Assembly (NCBI GenBank): GCA_016934175.1
Contig: JAFGTI010000066.1
Coordinates: forward strand, 1 to 39,307
Direction: 5' to 3'
From: Acholeplasmataceae bacterium
GTDB taxonomy: Bacteria; Bacillota_I; Bacilli_A; Acholeplasmatales; Acholeplasmataceae
DNA length: 39,307 nucleotides
Shown here: one piece after another, positions 22,215-30,395 of the stretch
Layout of the letters: each line of letters begins with the position of its first letter
Numbering within the stretch: position 1 is the stretch's first letter
The notes under the pieces: generated by a model
The model's database searches: none
What the model was told of the DNA's origin: nothing
Seen by the model: the letters and a program-made list of their open reading frames with translations, nothing else
Program-made: the position numbers and the translations under genes

Positions 22215-23815
22215 TGTATAAGCAATTAACAAAGTTACTTTTAAAACAAAATTTTTCATTAAAACGACTTTTAGGATTTGATATAAAAAAATCAAAAATC
22301 AAAGGTATTTTGATTGGATTAGCAATCATCTATGCTGTTGTAGCTTTTTTTGGTGCTTTTGGCTTTTTATTTTTTAATCTTGGTGAATTTCTTAATGATT
22401 TAGGTCAAACAGAGTTGCTGTTAAGTTTTTTAACTGTTTATTCTATTGGAATATCAATCATTATTGTTTTATTGCGTGCAAGTGGATATTTGTTTTATTA
22501 TAAGGATTATGATATACTCGCACCTCTTCCAATTCACTCAAGAACAATACTACTATCTAAATTATCAGTAATGTTAATCATGCTTTATTTTTCTTCACTG
22601 ATTTTCACTCTCCCAATAGCATTTTCATATTTTTATTGGTCAGGATTTAATATTATTGGATTTGTTTTCTATTTTATTGGATTTATTTTCTTGCCACTTA
22701 TACCTGTAATTGTTATGTCATTTATATCTTTACTCATTGCGATGGCAACAGCAAGTTTTAGACATAATAAATTATTGAGTATTATTATATTATTTGCTGC
22801 AACTATTGGGCTATTGGTTGGATCTTTTTCAGTCAATGAAGTTGATGTTAATCCATTAACAGGTCAAATCAATTTATTTTCTGGGATTAGTAATGCTTAT
22901 CCACCTTTTGAGTGGTTTATCCAAGCAGTGCATCAACAAAGCATTGGGAATCTTCTATTACTTGTCGGCACACATGGATTAGCTTTGTTTTTGTTCATTA
23001 TTCTATTACAAGGATTGGTTCAAAAAACGAATCAAAAAGGTGTTCGTTCAAACATTAGAAAAAACAACAAAACCATTAAATATCAAGAAAAACCAGTAAT
23101 ACAAACGCTGATTCAAAAAGAATTCAAAAAATATTTTAGTTCTATATTGTATGCGGTAAATTCAGGAATAGGTCCAGTGATGATGATTGTATTATCGGTA
23201 GCAAGCCTATTTTATAGGAGTCAAATAGAGACTATTCTCGTACAAATGTCTGGTGTAAACATGGACATTGAGATCTTAGTTTTAGCATTTATTAGCTTTT
23301 GCATATCCATGACTTATACACCAGCAATCAGTTTGTCTTTAGAAGGTAAAAACTTCTGGATTATTAAAAGTCTCCCAATTAAAGCAGAAACCGTTGTGTT
23401 TTCAAAGATTGCCTTTAATTTGGTTTTGTGTGTTCCAATAGCAATTGTCAGTATCTTGATGTTTGGAGTATCCATCGGATTTTCAGCAATCAGTCAGTTA
23501 ATTTTAATTGCTTTGGCTATTGTTTTTGCAGTACTTATTTCAACATTCAATGCGATTGTTAATCTATATGTTCCCAAGTTTGATTATGTGAATGAACAAG
23601 AAGTAGTAAAACAAAGTGCTGGAGCACTTTTAGGGATATTTGGAGGATTTACATTAATTGCAATTAATGGAATTTTCTATTATTTTATGATGGATGTTGC
23701 ATCATTTACAATAATTACGTCGTTAATGATATTGCTTAATTTAGTTATGGCAACCCCACTCGTATATTTTGTAAAAACAAAAGCGTCTGTGTTATTTTCT
23801 AAAATGAAAGCATAA
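22214..23815 (+). CDS. ABC transporter permease (YthQ-like)
   Basis: A 533-residue membrane protein with roughly twelve hydrophobic segments in two halves and a polar stretch at about 272-310. The segment Y-F-Y-K-D-Y-D-like (F-Y-Y-K-D-Y-D-I-L-A-P-L-P-I) and the second-half L-S-L-E-G-K-N-F-W-I-I-K-S-L-P-I are characteristic of large ABC-2 exporter permeases of the YthQ kind. The substrate cannot be read from the sequence; lipids, peptides and antibiotics have been suggested for relatives. Coupled to the upstream ATPase gene; a strong terminator follows. Confidence 0.8.
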   Translation: MYKQLTKLLLKQNFSLKRLLGFDIKKSKIKGILIGLAIIYAVVAFFGAFGFLFFNLGEFLNDLGQTELLLSFLTVYSIGISIIIVLLRASGYLFYYKDYDILAPLPIHSRTILLSKLSVMLIMLYFSSLIFTLPIAFSYFYWSGFNIIGFVFYFIGFIFLPLIPVIVMSFISLLIAMATASFRHNKLLSIIILFAATIGLLVGSFSVNEVDVNPLTGQINLFSGISNAYPPFEWFIQAVHQQSIGNLLLLVGTHGLALFLFIILLQGLVQKTNQKGVRSNIRKNNKTIKYQEKPVIQTLIQKEFKKYFSSILYAVNSGIGPVMMIVLSVASLFYRSQIETILVQMSGVNMDIEILVLAFISFCISMTYTPAISLSLEGKNFWIIKSLPIKAETVVFSKIAFNLVLCVPIAIVSILMFGVSIGFSAISQLILIALAIVFAVLISTFNAIVNLYVPKFDYVNEQEVVKQSAGALLGIFGGFTLIAINGIFYYFMMDVASFTIITSLMILLNLVMATPLVYFVKTKASVLFSKMKA

Positions 23816-23827
23816 TAACGATTAAAG

Positions 23828-23866
23828 AACAAGAATCGTGTGACTATTCTCACGATTCTTGTTTAT
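23828..23866 (+). terminator. Terminator of the ABC exporter operon
   Basis: Thirteen-bp perfect stem AACAAGAATCGTG/CACGATTCTTGTT with a 10-nt loop, then TTAT. The 3' arm also contains the TTGTTT -35 box of the next gene. Confidence 0.8.
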
Positions 23867-23887
23867 GATAAGATAAAAAGTTATAAT
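23859..23887 (+). promoter_or_regulatory. Promoter of the oligopeptidase gene
   Basis: TTGTTT (23859-23864), 17-bp spacer, TATAAT (23882-23887). It lies 24 bp before the ATG and its -35 box is inside the preceding terminator. Confidence 0.6.
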
Positions 23888-23911
23888 ATAACGAGAGAAA
23901 GAGGTAATAAG

Positions 23912-25606
23912 ATGAAAAAATTTAATGATTATAAGTATGAAAGACCGGACTTAGAACAAGTAAAAAAAGATTTAGAAGAGCAAATTGTATTATTGAGCTC
24001 TGGGAAAGATTTGGCAACTGAGATCAAAGCTATACATAAAGTATTTGAAATCAATGATAAAACCGAATCTTTAAATACTTTAGTATCTATAAGAAACAGT
24101 TTAAATACGACAGATGAATTTTATGAAAAAGAACAAGCTTTTTTTGATGAAAATAACCCAGTTCTACAAGAATATCAGCACAAGTTTTCAGAGAAGCTCT
24201 TAAGTTCTACACATCGATTGGAACTAGAAAGAGAATTTGGTTCATTGATATTTATACGTGCTGAACTTGCACAAAAAACGTTTAAGCCAGAAATTATTCC
24301 CGATATGCAAAAAGAGAATAAACTCTCTACTGAATATGGGAAACTGATTGCTTCGGCAAAAATAGAATTTCAAGGTGGAGTTTATAATCTTAGCCAAATG
24401 GCACCATTTATTCAAGATAAGAATAGAGAAATACGTCACCAAGCTCAATTAGCAGTATCAAAATTTTTCGCTGATAATGAAGCTCAACTGGATAGAATTT
24501 ATGATGATATGGTAAAAGTACGAGATGGAATTGCAAAAAAATTAGGGTACAAAAATTTTACTCAGCTTGGATATGACCGTTTTGGAAGAACAGATTATAG
24601 TCCTGCTGATGTTAAAAACTATCGAGATCAAATTTACGAAGATATTGTTCCATTAGTATCAGAATTGACAAATCGAAAAGCAAAACGTCTAGGTATTAAA
24701 AATCCAAAATCTTATGACTTAGCACTTTCCTTTCTATCTGGAAATCCTACACCAAAAGGTGATCGAAATTGGCAGGTTGAAAGAGCGAAAAAAATGTATG
24801 ATGAAATGTCACCAGAGACTTCCGAATTCTTTAATTTTATGTTAGACCGCGAATTACTTGAATTAGATAGTAAACCGGGTAAGCAAAGTGGAGGATACTG
24901 TACATATATTCCAGAGTATCGTTCCCCATTCATTTTTGCTAATTTCAATGGAACATCACACGATGTTGATGTTTTAACACATGAGGCAGGACATGCTTTT
25001 CAGGTATATCAAAGTCGCGATTTACTCCCTGAGTATCGTTGGCCTACGATGGAAGCAGCCGAAATACACTCAATGAGTATGGAGTTTTTAGCATGGCCAT
25101 GGATTGATCAATTTTTCATAGAAGATACACCAAAATATAAATTTAATCATCTTGCAAGTTCTGTATCTTTTCTACCATATGGTGTACTAGTTGATGAGTT
25201 TCAACATCATATTTACGAGAAGCCAGAATTAACACCTGATGAAAGAAAATCACTATGGAGAACTCTTGAGAAGAAGTATATGCCATTTAAAGATTATGAT
25301 GATGATACATTTTTGGAGAAGGGTACTTTCTGGTTTAGACAAGGTCATATTTTTGAAGTACCATTCTACTATATCGACTATACTTTGGCTCAAGTTTGTG
25401 CTTTCCAATATTGGATTAAACATCAAGAAAACAGGAAAGAAGCACTTGATAGTTATCTAGCATTATGCCGTTTGGGTGGATCTAAGAGTTTCTTAGGATT
25501 ACTAGAATCTGCAAAATTAATGAATCCTTTTGAAAAAGGAACCGTTAAGAAAATAGTCAAACCTATTCGTTCTTACTTGGATAGTATTGATGATTCAAAA
25601 TTATAA
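23912..25606 (+). CDS. M3 family oligoendopeptidase (PepF-like)
   Basis: A 564-residue zinc metallopeptidase of the thimet oligopeptidase family that degrades short peptides in the cytoplasm. Zinc motif H-E-A-G-H at 357-361, with third ligand Glu384 in A-E-I-H-S-M; G-T-S-H-D-V-D lies just before the motif. There is no signal peptide. The reading frame is open 72 bp further upstream, through the promoter and into the terminator, so the ATG at 23912 with AAGAGG upstream is the real start. It probably recycles imported or proteolysis-derived peptides. Confidence 0.93.
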   Translation: MKKFNDYKYERPDLEQVKKDLEEQIVLLSSGKDLATEIKAIHKVFEINDKTESLNTLVSIRNSLNTTDEFYEKEQAFFDENNPVLQEYQHKFSEKLLSSTHRLELEREFGSLIFIRAELAQKTFKPEIIPDMQKENKLSTEYGKLIASAKIEFQGGVYNLSQMAPFIQDKNREIRHQAQLAVSKFFADNEAQLDRIYDDMVKVRDGIAKKLGYKNFTQLGYDRFGRTDYSPADVKNYRDQIYEDIVPLVSELTNRKAKRLGIKNPKSYDLALSFLSGNPTPKGDRNWQVERAKKMYDEMSPETSEFFNFMLDRELLELDSKPGKQSGGYCTYIPEYRSPFIFANFNGTSHDVDVLTHEAGHAFQVYQSRDLLPEYRWPTMEAAEIHSMSMEFLAWPWIDQFFIEDTPKYKFNHLASSVSFLPYGVLVDEFQHHIYEKPELTPDERKSLWRTLEKKYMPFKDYDDDTFLEKGTFWFRQGHIFEVPFYYIDYTLAQVCAFQYWIKHQENRKEALDSYLALCRLGGSKSFLGLLESAKLMNPFEKGTVKKIVKPIRSYLDSIDDSKL

Positions 25607-25626
25607 AATAAAAATATTATAAAATA

Positions 25627-25664
25627 ATAAAAGCCCTGTTAATCTCTTAACAAGGCTTTTTTCT
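25627..25664. terminator. Bidirectional terminator between convergent genes
   Basis: AAGCC-C-TGTTAA pairs with TTAACA-A-GGCTT around a TCTC loop (one C-A mismatch). It is flanked by A-rich sequence on the left and T6 on the right, so it can end the peptidase transcript and the trxB-like transcript coming from the - strand. Confidence 0.85.
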
Positions 25665-25666
25665 TC

Positions 25667-26518
25667 TTATTTATTTAAGTAAGAATAAATTGAATCTGCA
25701 GCTTGCATTCCATCGTATACGGCTTTTGCAATCTGTAGTTTACCACCGATAATATCGCCTGCGGCAAACAATCCTTCAATATTTGTTTGATAGTTTTCAT
25801 CAACAGAAATATTATTTTTTTCAACAATAACCCCAAGTTGTGAAGCGAAATCTATAGAACTTGGAACGCCTAATGCAATGAAGACGCCATCAACCGGAAC
25901 TTCACCTTGATCAGTTACAATATGAGAAATTTTTTCATCGCCTATGAACCTAATAATCTTAGCAGTGTTCACATCATTTTCAACAGTGCAGGTTAGTTCA
26001 TGACCATGAGTAAATACTGTAACATCTTTTGATACCCTGTTTAGATATTCTAACTCATGTTGCATATATGCTCCACAACCGACGATAGCAAGTTTCTTTC
26101 TACGATAGAAGTAACCATCACATGTTGCACATAGACTAATACCTTTTCCACGGAATTTTTTGAATCCAGGAATATTTAATGTTTGTCTTGTTTTACCCGT
26201 AGCTAATAAAACCGCTTCAGAAGCATACTGATTTGTGGTTGTCGTTACAATAAATCCTTTTTCACCTTGCTTTAGAGAGATCACCGAATCGGTGATTATT
26301 TCTACACCAAGGTTTTTTGCTTGCACGACACCTGATTGAATTAGTTTTCTACCTTCGATTGGCTCAGAGAATCCATAATAATTTTCTACTAAGTCTGAGT
26401 ATCCGTCAAGAGCACCTAAGTCTTTACCTATGACGAGTGGATTAAGTCCTGCTCTTTTTAAATAAAGTGCTGCTGAAACTCCAGCAGGACCATATCCAAT
26501 GATTATGATTTTTTTCAT
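25667..26518 (-). CDS. Thioredoxin reductase-like FAD flavoprotein with atypical NAD(P) site
   Basis: A 283-residue two-domain flavoprotein, shorter than the usual ~310. The FAD motif G-Y-G-P-A-G at 8-13, L-A-T-G at 105-108 and F-A-A-G-D-I at 251-256 are intact, and the redox pair Cys130-A-T-Cys133 lies in the usual S-L-C-A-T-C-D-G. The second nucleotide motif reads V-G-C-G-A-Y-M where standard enzymes have G-G-G-D-S-A, and the H-R-R-x-x-x-R motif that grips the NADPH phosphate is replaced by F-T-H-G-H-E-L near 169-175. The electron donor may therefore be NADH, ferredoxin or another flavin system. It overlaps the thioredoxin gene by 4 bp and so most likely reduces that thioredoxin. Confidence 0.85.
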   Translation of the reverse strand: MKKIIIIGYGPAGVSAALYLKRAGLNPLVIGKDLGALDGYSDLVENYYGFSEPIEGRKLIQSGVVQAKNLGVEIITDSVISLKQGEKGFIVTTTTNQYASEAVLLATGKTRQTLNIPGFKKFRGKGISLCATCDGYFYRRKKLAIVGCGAYMQHELEYLNRVSKDVTVFTHGHELTCTVENDVNTAKIIRFIGDEKISHIVTDQGEVPVDGVFIALGVPSSIDFASQLGVIVEKNNISVDENYQTNIEGLFAAGDIIGGKLQIAKAVYDGMQAADSIYSYLNK

Positions 26519-26826
26519 ACTTCCAACATTTTTCTTAGTGTAGTTTTAGATTGAACACCAATTGTTGATTGATGAACTTTCCCATTTTTAAATACTACCA
26601 TTGTAGGAATGCTCATAATACCAAATTGATCTGCAATTTCATATTCTGCATCTACATCAAGTTTTCCAATTCTTACTAAACTACCTACTTCTTTATCTAA
26701 ATCTTCTAAAATTGGAGTTACTCTTAAACAAGGACTACACCATGTAGCCCAAAAATCAACTAAAACAGGAACATCGCTTTGTAAAACTTCTTTTTCGAAA
26801 TTTTCTGTTGTTAAATGCAATACCAT
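26515..26826 (-). CDS. Thioredoxin
   Basis: A 103-residue thioredoxin. The active site is W-C-S-P-C at 29-33 (Cys30, Cys33), with Ser in place of the common Gly, and the cis-proline lies in M-S-I-P-T. Length and fold are normal, with no signal peptide, so it acts in the cytoplasm. It is the first gene of a two-gene - strand operon; its stop overlaps the reductase-like gene by 4 bp. AGAGGTGG precedes the ATG. The altered active site could shift its redox potential or partner range. Confidence 0.95.
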   Translation of the reverse strand: MVLHLTTENFEKEVLQSDVPVLVDFWATWCSPCLRVTPILEDLDKEVGSLVRIGKLDVDAEYEIADQFGIMSIPTMVVFKNGKVHQSTIGVQSKTTLRKMLEV

Positions 26827-26858
26827 TATATTTCCACCTCTATTTTATATTCAAATCT

Positions 26859-26864
26859 ATTATA
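26859..26864 (-). promoter_or_regulatory. -10 element of the trx operon
   Basis: Read on the - strand, TATAAT lies 32 bp upstream of the thioredoxin ATG. The -35 region is weak. Confidence 0.4.
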
Positions 26865-26921
26865 AAGAATTATTTAGAAAAACGCTAATTATTTACATTT
26901 AAAAGTAACATTTCTTCAAAT

Positions 26922-26956
26922 TATGTGAATGGAAAGAGGAATAATCACTTCACATA
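26922..26956. repeat. Inverted repeat in the divergent trx/ecfA1 intergenic region
   Basis: TATGTGAA and TTCACATA, an 8-bp perfect inverted repeat with a 19-bp spacer. The right half also belongs to a small hairpin TCACT-TCACAT-AGTGA (26945-26960). It lies between two divergent promoters and could be an operator for either. The rest of the 217-bp gap shows only promoter elements. Confidence 0.4.
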
Positions 26957-26986
26957 GTGAAAACCCTCAAATTCAGTCTTGTTGTC

Positions 26987-27015
26987 TTTATAATATCTTT
27001 TTATCGTGATATAAT
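26987..27015 (+). promoter_or_regulatory. Promoter of the ecfA1-ecfA2-ecfT-truA operon
   Basis: TTTATA (26987-26992), 17-bp spacer, TATAAT (27010-27015) with TG one base upstream (extended -10). Confidence 0.5.
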
Positions 27016-27043
27016 GTTAAGGTACGAAATGTAGGTGAATGTC

Positions 27044-27847
27044 ATGATTAAAGTAAGCGATTTAAGCTTTTCTTATAACGGTGTTGATGAAGCATTGAGC
27101 CATGTTAATTTAAAGATATCCAAGGGAAGTTGGGTATCTATTTTAGGACATAATGGGTCTGGTAAATCAACTTTATCGAAATTACTTGTTGGGTTGCTTT
27201 CACCTGGGTCTGGCGAAATATTAATCAATGGATTAATTTTAAATGAAGAAAATATTACTGAAATTCGGAAGAAAATTGGAATAGTTTTTCAAAATCCAGA
27301 CAATCAATTTGTTGGCGTCACAGTAAAACATGATATTGCATTCGGATTAGAAAACCAATGTATTCCACACGATATTATGGTTGATAAAATACATCATTAT
27401 GCCGCTTTAGTTGGCATGAAAGAGTTTTTAAGTAAAGAACCACATCTACTATCCGGTGGACAAAAACAAAGAGTGGCAATCGCTGGAGCACTTGCAATGG
27501 AGCAAGACATCATGATTCTTGATGAAGCCACTTCAATGTTGGATCCAGAAGGAACCCAAGAAATTATTGATTTAATTAAAGTACTTAATAGAGATCTTGA
27601 AAAGACAATTATTACGATTACACATGATCTTTCTTTTGCAGCTCAAAGCGATTATTTGATTGTTTTGAAGGATGGACAAGTTATTTTAGAAGGAACACCT
27701 AAAGAAGTCTTCAATCAAGAAGATCTATTAAAATCGTCTGATTTGGAACTCCCTTTTCAACTTGCCTTATACAATGAAGCTGTTAAAACTGGAAAAATTG
27801 ATCAAAAGATATTGGAGGCGCTATGGGCATTCAATTCAAAGATGTAA
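27044..27847 (+). CDS. ecfA1: ECF transporter ATPase EcfA1
   Basis: A 267-residue ATPase of the energy-coupling-factor module shared by many vitamin and metal uptake systems. Walker A G-H-N-G-S-G-K-S-T at 35-43, Q-loop V-F-Q-N-P-D-N-Q (typical of EcfA), signature L-S-G-G-Q-K-Q-R, Walker B I-M-I-L-D-E-A-T and switch T-H-D-L. A GTG at 27035 is in frame but overlaps the ribosome site AGGTG, so the ATG is preferred. The 3' end overlaps ecfA2 by 25 bp, which ties the two subunits' synthesis together. Confidence 0.94.
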   Translation: MIKVSDLSFSYNGVDEALSHVNLKISKGSWVSILGHNGSGKSTLSKLLVGLLSPGSGEILINGLILNEENITEIRKKIGIVFQNPDNQFVGVTVKHDIAFGLENQCIPHDIMVDKIHHYAALVGMKEFLSKEPHLLSGGQKQRVAIAGALAMEQDIMILDEATSMLDPEGTQEIIDLIKVLNRDLEKTIITITHDLSFAAQSDYLIVLKDGQVILEGTPKEVFNQEDLLKSSDLELPFQLALYNEAVKTGKIDQKILEALWAFNSKM

Positions 27848-28671
27848 GTTATGCATATAAAGGCTTAAAAGTTAATTACGATGCAATTAAGCATATTAAT
27901 TTAAATATTAAACCTCAAGGTGAGTTTATTGCGATTGTTGGTCAAACTGGATCAGGAAAATCAACACTTGTACAACACATGAATGCATTATTACTTCCAA
28001 ATAGTGGTAATGTCGTAGTTTTTGGACAAAATTTGCCACCTAAGAAAAAGGAAAAGATTAATTATCTTCGACAAAAAGTTGGTCTTGTTTTTCAGTTTCC
28101 CGAATATCAGCTATTCGAGGAAACTATCTTAAAAGATATTATGTTTGGACCTAAAAACTTTAAAGCAACCCATGATAATGCACTTGAAATGGCTAAAAAA
28201 GCTGCATCTATTGTTGGTATTGATGAATCTTTATATGAACAATCTCCCTTTAGAATTAGTGGAGGACAAATGCGTAGAGTCGCAGTTGCCGGCATTTTAG
28301 CCATGGAATCAGACATCCTTGTTTTAGATGAGCCAACAAGAGGATTGGACCCAAGAGGAAGAAGAGACTTGATGAAGATATTTAAGAATCTTCATGAAAA
28401 AGATGGAAAAACTATTATTTTGATTTCACATGACATGGACTTAGTTTCTGAATATGCCAAAAGAGTTATTGTTTTAGATGACGGAAAATTGGTATTTGAT
28501 GGTACAAAAGAAAATCTTTTTGAACATCCCGACTTTTACTCATTCCATCTAGATTTGCCAACGCCGCTAAAGATTCTTAAGCATCTAGAGCAGGAAGCTG
28601 GAGTTGTTTATCAACCTAAATATGATTTTGATACGCTTTTAAATTATTTGAAGGAGGCGTCTCATGAATAA
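27823..28671 (+). CDS. ecfA2: ECF transporter ATPase EcfA2
   Basis: A 282-residue partner of EcfA1. Walker A G-Q-T-G-S-G-K-S-T at 40-48, Q-loop V-F-Q-F-P-E-Y-Q-L-F-E-E (the EcfA2-type sequence), signature I-S-G-G-Q-M-R-R, Walker B I-L-V-L-D-E-P-T-R and S-H-D-M. The C-terminal extension after the ATPase core contacts the coupling protein in known structures. TTGGAGG upstream lies inside ecfA1; the end overlaps ecfT by 8 bp. Confidence 0.94.
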   Translation: MGIQFKDVSYAYKGLKVNYDAIKHINLNIKPQGEFIAIVGQTGSGKSTLVQHMNALLLPNSGNVVVFGQNLPPKKKEKINYLRQKVGLVFQFPEYQLFEETILKDIMFGPKNFKATHDNALEMAKKAASIVGIDESLYEQSPFRISGGQMRRVAVAGILAMESDILVLDEPTRGLDPRGRRDLMKIFKNLHEKDGKTIILISHDMDLVSEYAKRVIVLDDGKLVFDGTKENLFEHPDFYSFHLDLPTPLKILKHLEQEAGVVYQPKYDFDTLLNYLKEASHE

Positions 28672-29647
28672 TATTACAATTGGACAATACATTCCTGGAA
28701 GCTCTTGGCTACATAAACTTGATCCTAGAATTAAGTTATTGAGCTTAATTGTTTTACTCGTTGGTACCTTCTTAATTCCCATTTCTGTAGATATTATTCC
28801 ATTAATTACGATGCTATTAATATTTGTTGGCATTATGATTCTTACTGCTTCATCAGGAATACCTATGAGAAAAGTGTTAAATGGTTTAAAACCCATTGTC
28901 TTTCTTTTAACATTCACATTTTTTATTCAACTATTTTATGTAAAAACTGGAACACTTGTTTTTGCTCCAATTCAAATGTATATTTCATTAACTAGTATTA
29001 TTGGTGTTATTTTATGGCTATTATTTTATAATTGGTCAAAAAAATATGTAAAAACTAGAATTCTATATTTCTTTTTTGCAGCTTTTATGGTTTTTTTCAT
29101 TCAAGCGATGATGCCTTATGTCAGTATTACTGCATATACCCTATATGTTTATGATGAAGGATTACTTAGAGCAGGATTTATTTTTGTTCGAATCACCAAT
29201 GTCATCATTATGACTTCTCTATTAACTTTTACGACCATGACAACAGATTTAAACTATGGCATTGAATCCTTATTGAAACCTTTAAAAATAATTAAAGTTC
29301 CTGTTGATGTGATTGCGATGATGCTTTCATTGACACTAAGATATATTCCTACTTTATTAGGAGAAACTGAAAAAATTATGAAAGCACAAGCCTCAAGAGG
29401 TGTTGATTTCAAAGAAAGCAAATTTAAAGAAAAAATTATACAAATTATTTCACTACTCATTCCTGTATTTGTCATCAGTTTTAAACGTGCTGAAGACTTA
29501 GGGAATGCCATGGAAGTTAGAGGATACATCATTGGTGCTAAAAGAACAAGAATTGATGAGTATACAATTGGATTTATTGATATTTTAAGTTTAATCGCTG
29601 CTTTTGTCATTTTAGGATTAATTATTTATTCTAAGGTGATTACATGA
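28664..29647 (+). CDS. ecfT: ECF transporter transmembrane coupling protein EcfT, with insertion
   Basis: A 327-residue membrane protein joining the two ATPases to exchangeable substrate subunits. The N-terminus L-H-K-L-D-P-R-I-K-L is typical. The coupling-helix motifs are A-S-R-G (244-246) and E-V-R-G (285-287), variants of the usual A-R-G. It is about 60 residues longer than typical EcfT. The extra part lies at about 100-160 and adds one or two hydrophobic segments before Y-D-E-G-L-L-R-A-G. No EcfS gene is in the window, so substrates are unknown. It ends in TGA overlapping truA by 4 bp. Confidence 0.9.
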   Translation: MNNITIGQYIPGSSWLHKLDPRIKLLSLIVLLVGTFLIPISVDIIPLITMLLIFVGIMILTASSGIPMRKVLNGLKPIVFLLTFTFFIQLFYVKTGTLVFAPIQMYISLTSIIGVILWLLFYNWSKKYVKTRILYFFFAAFMVFFIQAMMPYVSITAYTLYVYDEGLLRAGFIFVRITNVIIMTSLLTFTTMTTDLNYGIESLLKPLKIIKVPVDVIAMMLSLTLRYIPTLLGETEKIMKAQASRGVDFKESKFKEKIIQIISLLIPVFVISFKRAEDLGNAMEVRGYIIGAKRTRIDEYTIGFIDILSLIAAFVILGLIIYSKVIT

Positions 29648-30363
29648 GATATCTTGCAATAGTGAGTTATGATGGATCACAATATCAAGGATTTCAAAAA
29701 CAAAGAAATGGTTTGGGTATTCAAGAAGTCATAGAAAAAGCATTTCGCCTAATGACACAAACAGAAATAAAAATTCATAGCGCAGGAAGAACTGATAAAG
29801 GAGTTCATGCTCTTGGACAGGCCTTCCATTTTGACAGTAATCTAGATATTGATGAAGTAACGTGGTTGCGTGTAAATGATCGCTTACCACTAGATATTAG
29901 AGTGCATAAAATAAAAAAAGTAAAAACTGATTTTCATGCAAGACATAATGCGAAATCGAAAATTTATAAATATATCATTGCTAAAAAACCAAGTACAGCA
30001 TTTTCCAAGAACCACGAGGTTTTTATTAGAAATTTTGATATTGAACGCGTTCAAACAAGTGTTCAAGATTTTGTGGGAACTCATGATTTTAAAGGTTTTT
30101 GTCAATATGTTAAAGATAAACCTACAATTAAAACAATTTATAGTGTAAAAATCAAAGAAACAAAAAACCATTTTATTTTTATATTTCATGGAAATAGTTT
30201 TCTCAAGTACATGGTTCGCTCGATGATGGGAACTATTATTCAAATAGGAATAGGGAAAAAAGATTCTAATATTATTAAGGAAATACTTGAGACACAAGAT
30301 CGTTCACTAGCAGGCAAGACTGCTGAATCAAGAGGATTATTTTTAGTTAAAATCTACTATTAG
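29644..30363 (+). CDS. truA: tRNA pseudouridine(38-40) synthase TruA
   Basis: A 239-residue enzyme that makes pseudouridine at positions 38-40 in the anticodon arm. Catalytic Asp51 lies in A-G-R-T-D-K-G-V-H-A; Y-D-G-S-Q-Y-Q-G-F-Q at the start and F-L-K-Y-M-V-R-S-M-M-G-T near the C-terminus are conserved. It is coupled to ecfT by overlap, as in Bacillus, but rplM-rpsI do not follow; tmk does. No terminator is seen before the tmk promoter. Confidence 0.96.
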   Translation: MRYLAIVSYDGSQYQGFQKQRNGLGIQEVIEKAFRLMTQTEIKIHSAGRTDKGVHALGQAFHFDSNLDIDEVTWLRVNDRLPLDIRVHKIKKVKTDFHARHNAKSKIYKYIIAKKPSTAFSKNHEVFIRNFDIERVQTSVQDFVGTHDFKGFCQYVKDKPTIKTIYSVKIKETKNHFIFIFHGNSFLKYMVRSMMGTIIQIGIGKKDSNIIKEILETQDRSLAGKTAESRGLFLVKIYY

Positions 30364-30368
30364 CATGC

Positions 30369-30374
30369 TATAAT
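30369..30374 (+). promoter_or_regulatory. Extended -10 promoter of the tmk operon
   Basis: TGC-TATAAT (TGn extended -10) lies 6 bp after the truA stop and 21 bp before the tmk ATG. The -35 region is weak, so expression may also come by read-through from ecfA1. Confidence 0.5.
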
Positions 30375-30395
30375 AGGCACATAAGGAGAGATTAA

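Noticed and set aside
23840..23911. 24-residue N-terminal extension of the oligopeptidase
   Set aside because: It would start within the terminator and span the promoter, before the predicted transcript start.
29890..30297. 135-codon - strand ORF inside truA
   Set aside because: Phe/Ile/Asn-rich translation of an AT-rich conserved gene's complement; no start signals.
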